A stretch of 64,000 nt of DNA from Zygnema cylindricum (taxonomy: Eukaryota; Streptophyta; Zygnematophyceae; Zygnematales; Zygnemataceae). Positions 13,001 through 26,066 of this stretch are shown piece after piece (positions within the stretch are counted from its first letter, which is position 1; every line of letters starts with the position of its first letter). The notes under the pieces were generated by a model. That model saw only the letters and a list, made by a program, of their open reading frames with translations, was not told the DNA's origin and searched no databases. The DNA is taken from NCBI GenBank assembly GCA_037447655.1, contig JBBHKE010003048.1, positions 460,036 to 524,035 of the forward strand, read 5' to 3'. The translations under genes and the position numbers were made by a program.

Positions 13001-16000
13001 TTTTTGTATCAGAATTTATTGTATGAGTTTTCGTCGTATGGTCTTGGGTCAAATTTGATCGATACTAGTACTTATGTTCATTGGTGACGGTGAAACTAGC
13101 TGATGAACATTGGACTTTTGTAGAAAAAACTACACTACCCACTGCTATTAGTGTTAATAACATAATTGTGCCGCGGGAATTTTATGACGAGAAAACATGA
13201 AATAGTGTTGGACAACACTTTTTATGGGAGTGGACTAAATTCCGCCATCTCATCCTATCCTAAATTAGTATTATTGACACTAATTTTGCTTTAGAAGCAA
13301 TAATTTTTTTACACTAATAGACATTGACATTCATAGTTTGGAGATTCTAGTAGTCTTGAAAATCAATTTCTTTTGAAAGTGATTTTACCCATGGCAGGTT
13401 ATGCAATGGAGCCTTTCTCCACACTAATAGTGGTGGGCAGTGTAGTCTGAACCCTGCTGTCCGGATGCTGGGACAGAGCTTTGAGGATAGTGGGCCGGTT
13501 CTCGATGCTGTGGTTTGGCACGATGGGGAGCATTGGAGAGCAGCTTTGGACACCCAGGACCTCAAAGGTGATTGGGATTCAGTGGGAGATCAGTCAGGGA
13601 AGCTGGCTGACTTTCAACCCATGACCAACTACAGGTATTCAGCTCGCCGGTGCAATATTTTACTACAACTTTGTTTAATAATAGAGTTCTTCAAGTATAA
13701 TGCAGTAATACATTAGAAGTTTAATTATATGGTAAGATCTTTAGAGCTCAAAATCGTTGTAGGTTCACCTGCTACCTATGCCTGTCTCGTTTATGCTCAG
13801 TTTCAATGTACTTCTATTCGCAACCGGTCATGGGGATGCATTTCTCGAGCTCTGAACATGATTCTCTTTTATGAATAGAGAGCCTGTATTCTGTGTTTTA
13901 TTGAGCTGTTAATGAGAGTCTCTTGGCTCGCACCATATACGATGAGGAATTTAACCGGGAGTGTGCTATCTCTAACACCCTCTGCTTTTGGTGTTCCTTG
14001 TGGCAGGATCGAACACCAATACGGTACCTTTAGTAGACTTGACGCTTGTAATTATGTGCTGAATATTTACAACGATGGAGCCATTCTCAGCATTGTGGCA
14101 GATGTGAGCACACATGGCACCCATGTGGCCGGCATCACTGCAGCTCATCATCCAGAAGTGAGTATCGAACTTGTGGTACTGTTTTGTTGGCCAAACCTCA
14201 GTAGTATCCGTACGTTATTTTCATTTAACTGGTCGCTATTCACAGGGCTGTGAGTGACAAGCGGAGTACTTTGGCCAGTAAAATTACCAATGCAAGTCTC
14301 GCAGATTGTGTTTGTTACATTATCATCAGCATACTTTATTTGGGAGATAAAGTAGTTTCTGCATTCCAGTGTCTTCTGAAATTTTCAGATCAGAAGTTTT
14401 GACATTAGAGCTGCAACCTCAAGCTGATGTTTGGTTGAACAGTGTCATAGCCTGTGCTAAAGATTTATCACGTGGAAAAAGTGTACCTTTCTTTCTGGTA
14501 TGTATGGTTAAATCGCTAAAGATGTGCATGGTTTCAGAAGCACTGTCGCTCTCAACTCCCAAAACCATCCTCCGGTTTCAGAAACACTGTCGCTCTCAAC
14601 TCCCAAAACCATCCTCCAATTTCTTTGGGGGAAGGAGTCCATTCATATGGCTACAATCTCGGATGCAACCAACCTCACTGTAGTAGTTAGTTTACCTCTG
14701 AAGGCTTCCATGTCATTAGTGAGTAAAGTGTCTATCATACCATGTCCTCTTGATTCTGTAGAGTTTGGATTTGTTTGAGTTGTGTTTCTGAGTGTACAAC
14801 AGCCCTGAGGAGCCTCATGCAGCCTGACAACTGTTGTCCGACTGCATGTTAATGAATACCACGCTAATGAAGCAAACGTAACGTGTACCTTATTGAAACT
14901 GTAGGGAGGTTTACGTTCTGCTTAAAAAGTAATGGTTATTGTGTGTTTGCTTCTACAAGTTTCTGGAAAACCATTTTGAGCATGCGTTTTCCTTGGTGAT
15001 GGACAAAAATGTGATCATACTGTACATACTCTGTATGAACTATGAGTTTGTAATATTCTTATGCAGTTTCATACAAAAAAAATATCCAAGTATGTTCGTC
15101 TCTTCACAGAAATGCCGTTTTCCAGGAAATCTTGAGGTTTTTGGTTCAAAAGCTAAATTGGTGTTTGATAACCGTCCACGTGGTTTATCTTACAGCAAGA
15201 AGCAGCTTTGGGGAGCATATGTTGAATACATGCCTTAGTGTTAATTTCGTCCGTTAATGTGTTGGCTGATTATGGCCTTTCTTTGTTTTTGTTCCCTGTT
15301 CAAGTTCCATTTTAGTTTTACCTTTTCTTGTCTTACCTTCTCAGGTTTTGCATCAGTTTTTTGACCTTGTCCAGAGAAATAGTGAACATTGCTGTGACTG
15401 TGCAATTGACACAATGAAAAGGTAATGAATCTTTACATGACATGAAAGGCGAGATGACATGACATTTGTTTAGGCGCCTTGGAATAGATTTTTTTTTTTT
15501 TGACAACAACCCGCCTTGGAACAAAATAACCCCGAACGTTTTGACTCTGTTGCAGAGGGGGCCTGTGCTTGTGAGCATTTGGTAATAGATGCGATAAAAG
15601 AAGCTAATATCTGTAAAAGCTTGTGAGAAAGATGTAGATGCAGGCGTCTTTTGACACAGCTGTCTCTGTATGAGTTTTTATGCAGGAACCCGCACTCAAC
15701 GGGATAGCCCCAGGAGCTCAGCTGATATCGTGCAAAATTGGAGATACCAGGCTAGGAAGCATGGAGACTGGCACCGGTCTCACACGGGCACTAATCAGTG
15801 TTATTGAGGTGAGCTCTTGCCTCAACAGTTTGCTGTTTTGCATTGTTTTGCCAGTTTTTGGTGATGATTATGCAACTGTGGGACTAGTTGGCATCTGATT
15901 ATGGAAAGAAACGTTTTTGTTTTCAAGTTCTTACTTGTTATTTGACTGCATGAATAGAGTGTATATAGGGCGTGTGTCCTGACCTTTGGCCTTGCCTGTT

Positions 16001-19000
16001 GTGGACTGGATGTTTAGAACAAGTGTGACCTTATCAACATGAGCTATGGTGAACCCACGACCATGGCTGATCGCGGCCGCTTTATTGAACTCGCAACAGA
16101 GGTATGTGCCATCTCCTGTTGTAACAAGTCTCTGAGGATTCCTCCTAGAACTTCTGGCTGTTTCTTTCAGCCTTGCCATGGCGAGTGGATAGTCAATGCA
16201 GATTGGACATCTGAGCTATCCTTTCTTGTTCACTACTCGGAGGAAGTACAACACGTTGAGAAGAGTGTTGAGAAAACCTTTTTTTTGATTGCCCTTTTGT
16301 ACTGCCCTGGCTGCATTATTCAGGTAGTGAACAAGCACGGTGTAATATTTGTGAGCAGTGCTGGCAACAATGGGCCGGCTCTCACCACTGTCGGAGCGCC
16401 GGGTGGCACCAGTGATGCAATTTTGGGGATTGGAGCATATGTGTCGCCCTCCATGGCTGCTGCGGCTCATTCTCTTGTGGAACCTCCTGCAGAGGGTCTG
16501 CCCTATACCTGGTCAGCAGCAAGTCATTCTTGAATCTCCCTTCAGCTCTTGCAACGCGTTTCCACTGCTTAACCAGTTTTGTGGTTTTTTAGCATTGTGC
16601 ATTAAAGCTTATTTTTCTATCACGGTTTAGCCTTTTTCATTCGGAACCTGTAAATAGGTTTTTTTGACTTATACACTTATACAGCCCTATTTTACAGGGT
16701 GAAAATGGTTTGGGTTGCTTAAACCGATGTGCTTCTGTCAATTTGAATGATTAGAACGCAGTTAGACTGAAGCATTTTTAGTTTGTAGGAATTGTCTTGG
16801 CACATAAAGCGGTTAACACGCAGGAAAGTACAAGTCACATCAACCACCAGCTGGCTTCCAACTTAACTGAAATGAAAAATGGTCGAAATGAAAAAAAGTC
16901 AACCAGAAGTCTGCTGTAGGATGGTTTTGGGACCAGCAATTATTCGAAAAACTCTCGTCAAATCGATTGAGGCACGTGTTTTAACTGCCTGGAAGTTGGG
17001 CGAGGATGCGTATGAACCGTTCTCGAAGCTATTTTTTTATTTCTCATATACACATTTGTCATGTACACAACTTTTTTTCTTTCTTTTTTATATCTGGTTG
17101 GTTTTGGAGCCTCCCTGCCTTATTATTTTTAGGGAAATGGGGTGAGTGAGTGGGAACAGGTCAAGCAGAGGACCCACACCTGATGGTGATGTCGGCGTGA
17201 ACCTAAGTGCGCCAGGTGGCGCTATTGCTCCTGTGTCACAGTGGTCATTACAACGACGTCAGCTCATGAATGGAACCTCCATGTCCTCTCCCTGTGCCTG
17301 TGGGGGCATTGCTCTCCTGCTTAGTGGCCTCAAGGTTGTGTTACACATTTTTTTTTTCCATATGGATGTTCGATGTTGTAATGTTTGTGGAAGGCATGGT
17401 TTTCATTTGTCCAATTTTGACCATATTGATGGATAAGCAAGCCTATGTTCGTTTTCAAGGGCATCATTGTCGATGGCTGTAGAAATTTTAGTATCTTAAA
17501 ATGTTAACTGACAGTAAAAAAACTTATTTGTTGTCTGGTTGGGCTGTAGAGTTCTGGCGTCAAGGTGGCCCCTCATGTGGTGCGACAGGCTCTGCAGAAT
17601 ACCGCTTTTATGCCTTTAGACAGAGCTGACGCCGTACTGGAAATGGGCTCAGGCCTTCTGCAGGTGGACAAGTGAGTTCAAGATGACTTTTGCCCAGTAA
17701 AAACCTCGCATACAGGTGGTGTTTCTTATCGCTTCAGACAGTGACAACCATGTGACAAACTGCTATCTGGAGAACTATCATCGGGAATACGCTACACTGT
17801 GAATCACTATTAGAGTAAAGGAACCATTAGCGTGGAGTTTATATTAGTGTCCTTTATTGTGATTCAGTTCCAAACGATGTGGCTGATTTTGAATTGTTTA
17901 AAGAATTTGCGTTAAGAAAGAAATAATTGTTGGTGTAAGTAATGCTATTTTGTGGTCAGAGGGCGGAAAATATCCGGCTCTTAAATGGTGTTGTTAACGC
18001 TAAAAGCGATTTCTGGTGCTGTGCAAGTATTGGCTCTTTTATGTATACTACTCGTGAATACAGGTATTTGGATGTAGGCGTGAATTTTAGGGGAGATTGC
18101 ACTCTTTAAACCTAATTTTTTTGAAGTATCCCATTAACAATCTACCAAATCTTGCATGTATATCGTTTATTTGCATACCCTGTCATGCACTAACCTTCAA
18201 CAGAAGTCTCTTGGCTGGATCAGGGCATTTGAGTATATGCAGAAAACGAAGGACCTACCTGACTGCTGGTATAAAGTGGTTGTAAACTCCTCAAGTGGCA
18301 CAGGTTAGTATATCTATTCCCAACTTGGTTCCGCATCTCAAAATCAAAAATACGTGCATTACCCTTGAGGTGAGTATTTGCAAAGGGCCACAATAGATTG
18401 CCCAGAAGGTAAAAAAGTGTCTGCACAAGTCCTGGCTGCTGACAATGTATAATTGTATTTCGATGGCTTTCCACCTTTTGTGTTTCTAGGACCAACCATG
18501 CGAGGTGTTTATTTACGGGAGCCCACAGAGACCATCCACCCTTCGGAGGTATTCATTATGCTGCCTCATTGCATAGCAATGCATTCATCCCAAACCATTT
18601 TATATTCTTACCATTTAAACTGATCATTAAGAGCCGTGTCCAGTCATTGAGAAGATGGGGTCTTGTTCTCAGCTATGTTTGTTTCAATGGTTGTGTGCAG
18701 TGGCGAGTTACGGTAACTCCGTGTTTCCATGAGGATGCTGACAACTTGAATCTGCTGGTGCCCCTTGAGGAGCATGTGGCTTTGAAATCATCCCAAGCCT
18801 GGGTAAAGGCTCCCGAGCATCTGTTATTGGCAAACAACGGGCGAACATTCAAGTATGAATCAACATCCTATCCACACTGCTTAAGTTGGTTGTGGAATTG
18901 TTTGGATAGGCTGATTAAGAATTCTAACTTTCTGGAAAGCTTTCAAATTCTCATTTTGCTTCACAGTTTTGATGTATTTTTGTATAAGAATCGGTGGCAG

Positions 19001-22000
19001 GTACTCGATAAATCAGTGTATTCAAGGTCCCTTAAAAAAATGCAAGAGTCGCCAGCTTTACAATTTTTAATGACATGAACCATGTTTGGAGGGTTGTTAG
19101 TTATATGTATGTAGCTTGTTTGGAAGCTGAGTTCTGAGTCGGTTAGGCAATGGTTATCGGCACAACACAAAGAAAAAGAGACTTCCTTGTGAGAAACCTG
19201 CTATTTTTTCGGGAAATATTTCAAAAATGAGAAAATGGCTTGTGTATGACAAATCTGCTAACTCTATGTGAAATATTTCAAAAGTGAGAGAATAATTCGT
19301 ATGCGACAAACCTGCTAGCTTTCTGAGCAATATTTCAAAAATGAGGCTTATCCAGCAAGATTTCAAAGTAGAACCTCAATTGTTGCGGCTTGTGAAAAGG
19401 ACCGAAGGCAAGGAAAACATAGCTAGTGGACCGGCCTGGGCTTTGCTGACTAGATTTAAGAGGTGAGGGAGTTTTCTGCAGCATCCGGGTGGATCCAACT
19501 TCACTTGACGAAGGTGTGCACGTAGCAGAAGTGGTAGGTGTGGATTTAAAGGCCCCTTGGAGGGGTGCTCTTTTTCGCACACTTGTCACAGTAGTCAAGC
19601 CGGCAGCCGTGGCTGTGGGATCAGGCTTGCAGTTAAAGTCATTCCAGGGTTTGACGTTTTCACCAGGTAATGGTGGCCTATCAACTTTTTTTTTTTTGTA
19701 TCTCAGTTTATCTCTTTTCACGATTCAGTTCCTCTCCTTTGTTGTCGTCCCGATTCTCGCCTTGTCTGTTTCTTGCAGCATGTAGTGGCCTTGGAGGATC
19801 CAGTATGTGGATATTTCCATTGAGCTATGTGGAAATAACGGTTGACTGGAATTTACTTTTGATTGTGCATAAAAGAATGTGTTAGGTAGAGACTCTAATG
19901 GCCTGTCCTTTAGATTATGGCCTGTCCTTTATACCTCTCTGCCTTTTATGTAATTTGCTGTTCTCATTTTATATTGGCAGGCCATATTGAACGACGCTTT
20001 GTAAAGGTACCTGAAGGGGCCACTTGGGCAGAGGCAACCATCCGTTTGTCTCAGTTCGACACTCCGCGGATGTTTCTGGTTCACACTCTCCAGGTATTCA
20101 CACACTTTCTCATTCAGGGATGAAGGTTAGCCATCTTAAGTTGTTTTCCACCTGCTCCTTCCGGTTGTTAGATGTGGATTACCTTATAATCAAAGAATGG
20201 CCCTCCTATCTGCAGTGAACATCTTTGTCGGTTCACACGGTCTTGCCTCAGGGCAGAGAAAATGGACATAGTCTTTGATTATCCAGCTCAGGGGTTGTTG
20301 CAGCCTAATTAAAGGCAGTATTTTGGGCATGCGTATATCAGAAGGTCAGGAATTTGATGGATTGTATGGATGGGTAGCCCTTGGAGGTGGGGTGTTGTGA
20401 ATGATGAAGTTGACATGAATATTTTTGGACAGTATTGTAACGACTGATAAGTTTGTTCAAATTTCACGTGCTATGTCACAATTCTCCAGCTAAACTTCGG
20501 ACTAAAGTGGGTGGGCGACTCGTCTGAAATTTCAATTCAAATGATAGAGGTTCACTTTTTCGTCATACTGAGTCTGTGCAACGAAGGATGAGTTCTCCCC
20601 AGCAAGCATTTTTGAGTGACTAACATTGGGTATTCTTATCATACGTCGTGTAAAAAGGAGCACTTCTGCGGACATACAGTCTTTTCTTGTTTTGTATGCG
20701 TGGACTTTGACTTTTTTTATAGGATGTCATTGACAAGTATTCTCCCAAATCGACCGCATCCCTTTTTTTTTTTATGGTACCCTTTAGTTTTGAGAAATAG
20801 AGGCGTTTGAGCGCTTGGCATGTTAAAAGGGATGCGGAGCTTGGGCTGGCTTTAAACCCTGGTTTAAAACTTCAAGTTTTGGAAACTCTGTGTTGTTGCT
20901 TTGGTGGGGCTATCTGTGGATAAGCTGTGACTTGTCACGACTATATTGAAAAGTACGACCATGAGACTCCAAACAAGTTATTTTGGACATAATTCCTAAA
21001 TTGGGAACACCCTTTTTGACAGCCATTCACATATATGCCGGATTTTTCCTTTGAACAATTGTAAAATGACTGTTGCCTTTTTTCACACTGTTTTACCAAT
21101 GTTTCACTTGAATAGAATAACATGTTAGAGATCATGTTTCTCTAACTGTTCTCGAGAAATGCTTGCCGTTGTTTCAAACAACTTTACCTTCTCAGGCTGT
21201 TGATGAAAGTTTCTTCCTAACCTCCTGTTTTCATTTTGGCCATTCTGGTGCGAGATTTTCTGGTGCAGTTGGTCCCATTGCGTCGATATTCGTTCCGTGA
21301 ATTCAAGTCATACTTGACATTTTCGTCGCCTACGTCAAAGACGGTTTCATTTGAAGTGGAAGGCGGAGGAACTTTGGAGTTCACTTTAGCTCAGTTCTGG
21401 TCAAGCGGATCAGGGAGCCCTGTGTCAGCAATAGCACAGATTGAGGTAGATTTTCTGCCTTTTCACTCAGGCTTGGGAGAGTCTCAACTTGCAGTCCTTC
21501 AGGTCTTTGTATCTAGATTCTAGACATAGCCAGAGGTGATTCTAAGGAACAAGGAGAAAAAAATGTACAGCTAACCAATAATTTTGTATAAAATTACCAG
21601 GCATCAAATATGCAGAGAACTAAGTTCTCAAAAATAAAGAACTGCGAGCAAGGACATATTTTTTTCTGGGTTTGGCAATCTTTGGGGTCAGGATCAGATC
21701 AAAAATTTGTGTGGCGTTTTCATAATATCTGACATTTAGAGTTTGACTTGATTAAGAGTCTGGTGAGAGCTATTAGTGAGGTGGCTCTGATTATATCTCC
21801 TTGCTGTCACCTGAATCACAAATGTTTGGTATCCCGATTGACCATATTGACTGCTGACTATGAAAATCGAAAATTGTCAGGCTGTGCCTCGAGCTTGGTT
21901 AGATACTGAATATGGCTTGTTATGACAGATATCGGTGTTGGTTGCTGTATGGATATTGTTTTTTGTTATCTTGCTTCAACCTCATTGAGACTGGATTAGT

Positions 22001-25000
22001 ATGTAATAGTTGCTCATATTCTAGATGTTGTATGCAGAAGATTTGGCTTCAGCTCGAGATGAGAGTGGATAATTCTGAAGCTTCTCTTTTTTGTTGCGCA
22101 CCGAATTGAAAAGTGGAGAATTGCGGGTGACATGTTTACTTTATACTTGTAGCTCGAACTCTGATTGGTTGCTTGGTAACTCTCCAGTCAATGTGCTTGT
22201 GGTTTCAGATTGGTGTGGCAGTTTATTGCTAACTCCGGACTTAGCGATACTGAGGGTGTATGGTTGCCTGATTTACTTGTATGGCTGCGTTTTTGTTGGC
22301 AAAACAGATAGAGTTTCATGGCCTTGATTCGGACCTTAGAGAAGTGTGGATTGACGGCAACGTTGGCTGTACACGAGTTAACGTTTCTTCTCCATTGGCT
22401 GTGGAACGATTGTCTCCTTCAGCAACTCTTAACTGGGTATTGTTAAACTTGCCGGAGCTCCAACTTTTTGTTGTCATCTTCAAGACACCTTGATAGGATT
22501 TCTTCTTTTCTACTTTTGCAATGCTTCGCTAATGCACGTTCTAATGAATGCACTGTTACAATAAAGGGTTTGTACAAGGAAGTAAATGTTCTCACTTTTC
22601 TGGGTTTTTAAAATCTACTCCTGAAATGCTGTTATGATATGTTTTTTGTTGCTGATTATGATTCTTTTTAGTATTTTCAAGGTATTGTGGCAAGTGATGT
22701 TCAAATCTTAGGCTTCAACAATCGTTACTGGTCAAAATGCAAGCACGCATTATTGACTTTCATACCTCCTTGATAGATGAAAAAAAAAAATGTTGAAAAT
22801 GTGTTGGTTCTTTCCAGGTTCGGTTGGCTTTTCGACCAACTGAAGTGAAACTGGAACCTCTTGGCAAATGGAGAGATCTTCTTCCCAATGGGCGAGAAGT
22901 ACATGGTCTCCTGCTCACGTGAGTGTTTCTTAACTGAGCAAGAGGATACACATGGATACTGTTGTGGAATGCATTGTTTACTAGTTTGTAGTTGCATGCC
23001 ATATTGTCTGAAAAATGGTTGCATATAGATTTTTCATGAATTAATGAATGCGATCATAGCTAACTAGAATCATCATGGAAATTTGTTGTGTGAGCCTCAC
23101 AGGATCCCAGCTGTGCAAAATGGTAGCAATGAAGTACGTATTGATAGGCCTGCATGTACCTTATTCATCAGTCTTCCCCATAGTGGCTGACTCGAACGGC
23201 TATTTACGTTGCTACCATGGTACATGTGCAGGTATAAAGTGTCCTTGTCAGAGAGCGGAAAGTATACACCTCGAATCCCGCTTTTGAATGATCGCATGTA
23301 TGAGAATGAGATCGAAGGACAGTTCTACATGATTTTTGACGTGAACAAGGTTTGTTACTCTGGGGTGGACATTAGTTCAATCAGGTTGCTTACATAAGAT
23401 TTGTTCACTGGTAGAGTTATGCACTTTACTCCACACCACATTCTGCTATCAATGACGGAATGATGCAAAGAGGTCGGCAAAGGAGCAGATTACAGGTGGA
23501 ACCTTTTGCAGTTTTATCTTGGAAAACCGTGAGCTGTTGTCGCTTCTTTTTTGTTGCTTTTTGTTTAAAGTGAGTTTAGAAAATTAGTACCGATTCCTGT
23601 ACTATTGTACTTTGATGGGCAATTTATCGTTAGTTATGAAAGAACGCCACTCTTCCCACTTCGTACGCAGAGATTTTGACCGAAGAAAAAATTACAGATG
23701 AACCTTTAATAGTTCCAAGGTCTTTGAATCTTCCTATCTGCAACTGCTAAGCTAATAAGTAGTCTCTGTGATTAACAGAAAACAAATTTTATTTTTAATA
23801 AAGTTCACTTTATGGCTGAATATGTAATGTAGCTAAAGTAAACCTTGGCTCTGAACCCTGGTGCTGGCTGCAGCGCCTCCTGGCCAGCGGGAACATATAT
23901 CCAAAGGCAGTGAAACTGAACAAGGGCGACTATACGGTTCGTCTGCTGCTTAGGTGAGGCCTCGCAAACAGGTTTCATGGGAAACCAGGTTATGGCCTTT
24001 TTAGGTTTGCAAGGGGATATTGATTTGATTGTCAAGTATCTTACTTTGAGGCAAGGAGACAGTGATCGAAGGTTAATTTGAGAATGGGTGACTTTGTGCA
24101 TAGGAAACAGTGTTTCTATCAGCATATACATGGCGGTAGTCCTAGTACCACTGCTGAGTGTTTTCTCTCTTTTGGCTGCAGGCATGATGATGTACCATTG
24201 TTGGAGAAGCTGAAGAAGACTTCATTTCTACTTGACCGGTCACTAGACGACAAGGTGAGTCATCTTGTCTGATGGACGTTCATGAATCTCTTCTTGGAAA
24301 GGCCACTGTGAGCACTCGAGGATTTTTAGAATATCTTGCAGATCCTCTCTGTAGCTTTTGAATGGACATCATTTTTTTTAACTTGTGTGAAACGCGAATT
24401 CATTTTTATTGCATTGGGGGATTACACTTTTAAAATTTGCCCTGGCTTTGTACAGCTCTTCGTACGTGTGGTTGCTCACAAAACTGTATGATTACCCATA
24501 AAAGGTAAATTTCGAAACTTTGATTTCTGAGCAATCTCCCTCCTCGCCATCACAGGTTTACTTTGTATTCTGATATGATGAGTTTTCTTGCCAACTCTCA
24601 CCACTTGATATTTTTTTTTTTTTGACAGAGCTCTCTAAAGCTATCTTTCTACACCACGATTGACGATGTTCTCACTGGGGAGAACGCCTTCAAGCCCTCT
24701 GCCATGGCTCCTGGGTCTGGCTTTCTTGCACATGCCAATTAACATTGCATCTGGTACAGCAGTAGAAATGTTATTGCTCTTTGTCTAAGCGGAGAGGGCG
24801 AAAATGAATATTTAACTTGCTCTTAGCAGTGGATTCTTGGCCTTGTTTGGTTCTGTTCGGGCTCAGTTTATTGGCGAGTCACAGTGAAACATGGTGGATT
24901 AAAATCGTGAAGTGACAATAGCTCAAACTGGTTTCAATTCTGAACTAATATGCCAAATTATTTTCAACAAATAAGCTGTTATTTGCTTTTAGCTCTGTAG

Positions 25001-26035
25001 AGAAGCTTAATCTTGCCAGAATCCGAGGATTGTGGTGAATGTACAGTTGACAAATTTCTGACAGGATCAAAACGTGTCCAAAGCGGTACTTAGGCAGTGG
25101 TTGGCCGAAGTCAACTGAACCAAACCATTTTACAAAAAGATTGAGCTGTACTCATCCGATGAAGCCGTAAAAAGAAAAAGCTGAACTGTACGACGAAACT
25201 CAATTTCTTCATTCCATTTAATCCTTCCTAAAACCGGGCTCGTAGCCGTGGGAAAAGTTTCTTCTCTACCTCTCATCTTGGCATCATTTTCTTTGGTGTG
25301 CTTCACATTCTGAGAAGAGATTCTGGGTGTGATGGGGATTCAGAACGAGGAGACCCATTTTTGTTGCAGGACCGGCGGAGGACAAGCTTCCAAAGGTGTA
25401 TTGAAAGCCCTTGTCTAGCTTACGTCTATTCTTTGGTACACCTTTGTGATTGCCCATTATGACAGTAGTTTGAGCTGTGTTTTCATATGGTGAATGGAGG
25501 TTCTTTTCCTTGTCAGTCATGTTGATAGTTTTACATGTTGAAAAGGAAGGTTAATAATAAGGATCACAAATAATTTCTGTTCGTGCGTCATGTCTTCGCT
25601 TTTGCTGTTGCGGAACAGAAATTATTTTGCCTTTAGCACTCTAGATGTCAGGGAACCTGCCCGGTAGAGCGCTCCCAGTCTTTATGTTCTTAAGTACAAT
25701 CGACGTATTGAAGGACATTCAACACTTTTTTGCTGGTGTGTGACGAGCTTGTGACTGTATGCTGGATATATGCTAGATACCAAAGGTCCCCAGGTAACGA
25801 GCTTGTCTGCCACTATGGTGGGACTATTGGAAGGTGAATGGTGCATTCCTCGTTCTTTAACCAGTCGCCTCCCTTTTGTCTGCCCTACCTCTCCCCCTAC
25901 CCTTCCCACTCCCCCTCCCCCTCCCTCTCCTCCTCCCCCCTCTCTCTCTCCCTCTCTCTCTCCCTCTCCCTCTCCCCCCTCTCTCTCCCTCTCTCTCCTC
26001 TCTCTCTCTCCCCCTCTCTCTCCCCCTCTCTCTCC

Positions 26036-26066
<31 letters not shown>

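Noticed and set aside
16512-16525. GC-AG donor after TPP2 exon 11 (GCAAGT)
   Set aside because: The GT donor at 16512 gives the conserved TWSSRGP junction, so no non-canonical intron is needed.
18196-18223. Earlier acceptor for TPP2 exon 14 (CAACAG at about 18203)
   Set aside because: It shifts the frame; the acceptor at 18223 restores VDKAFEY, the conserved sequence.
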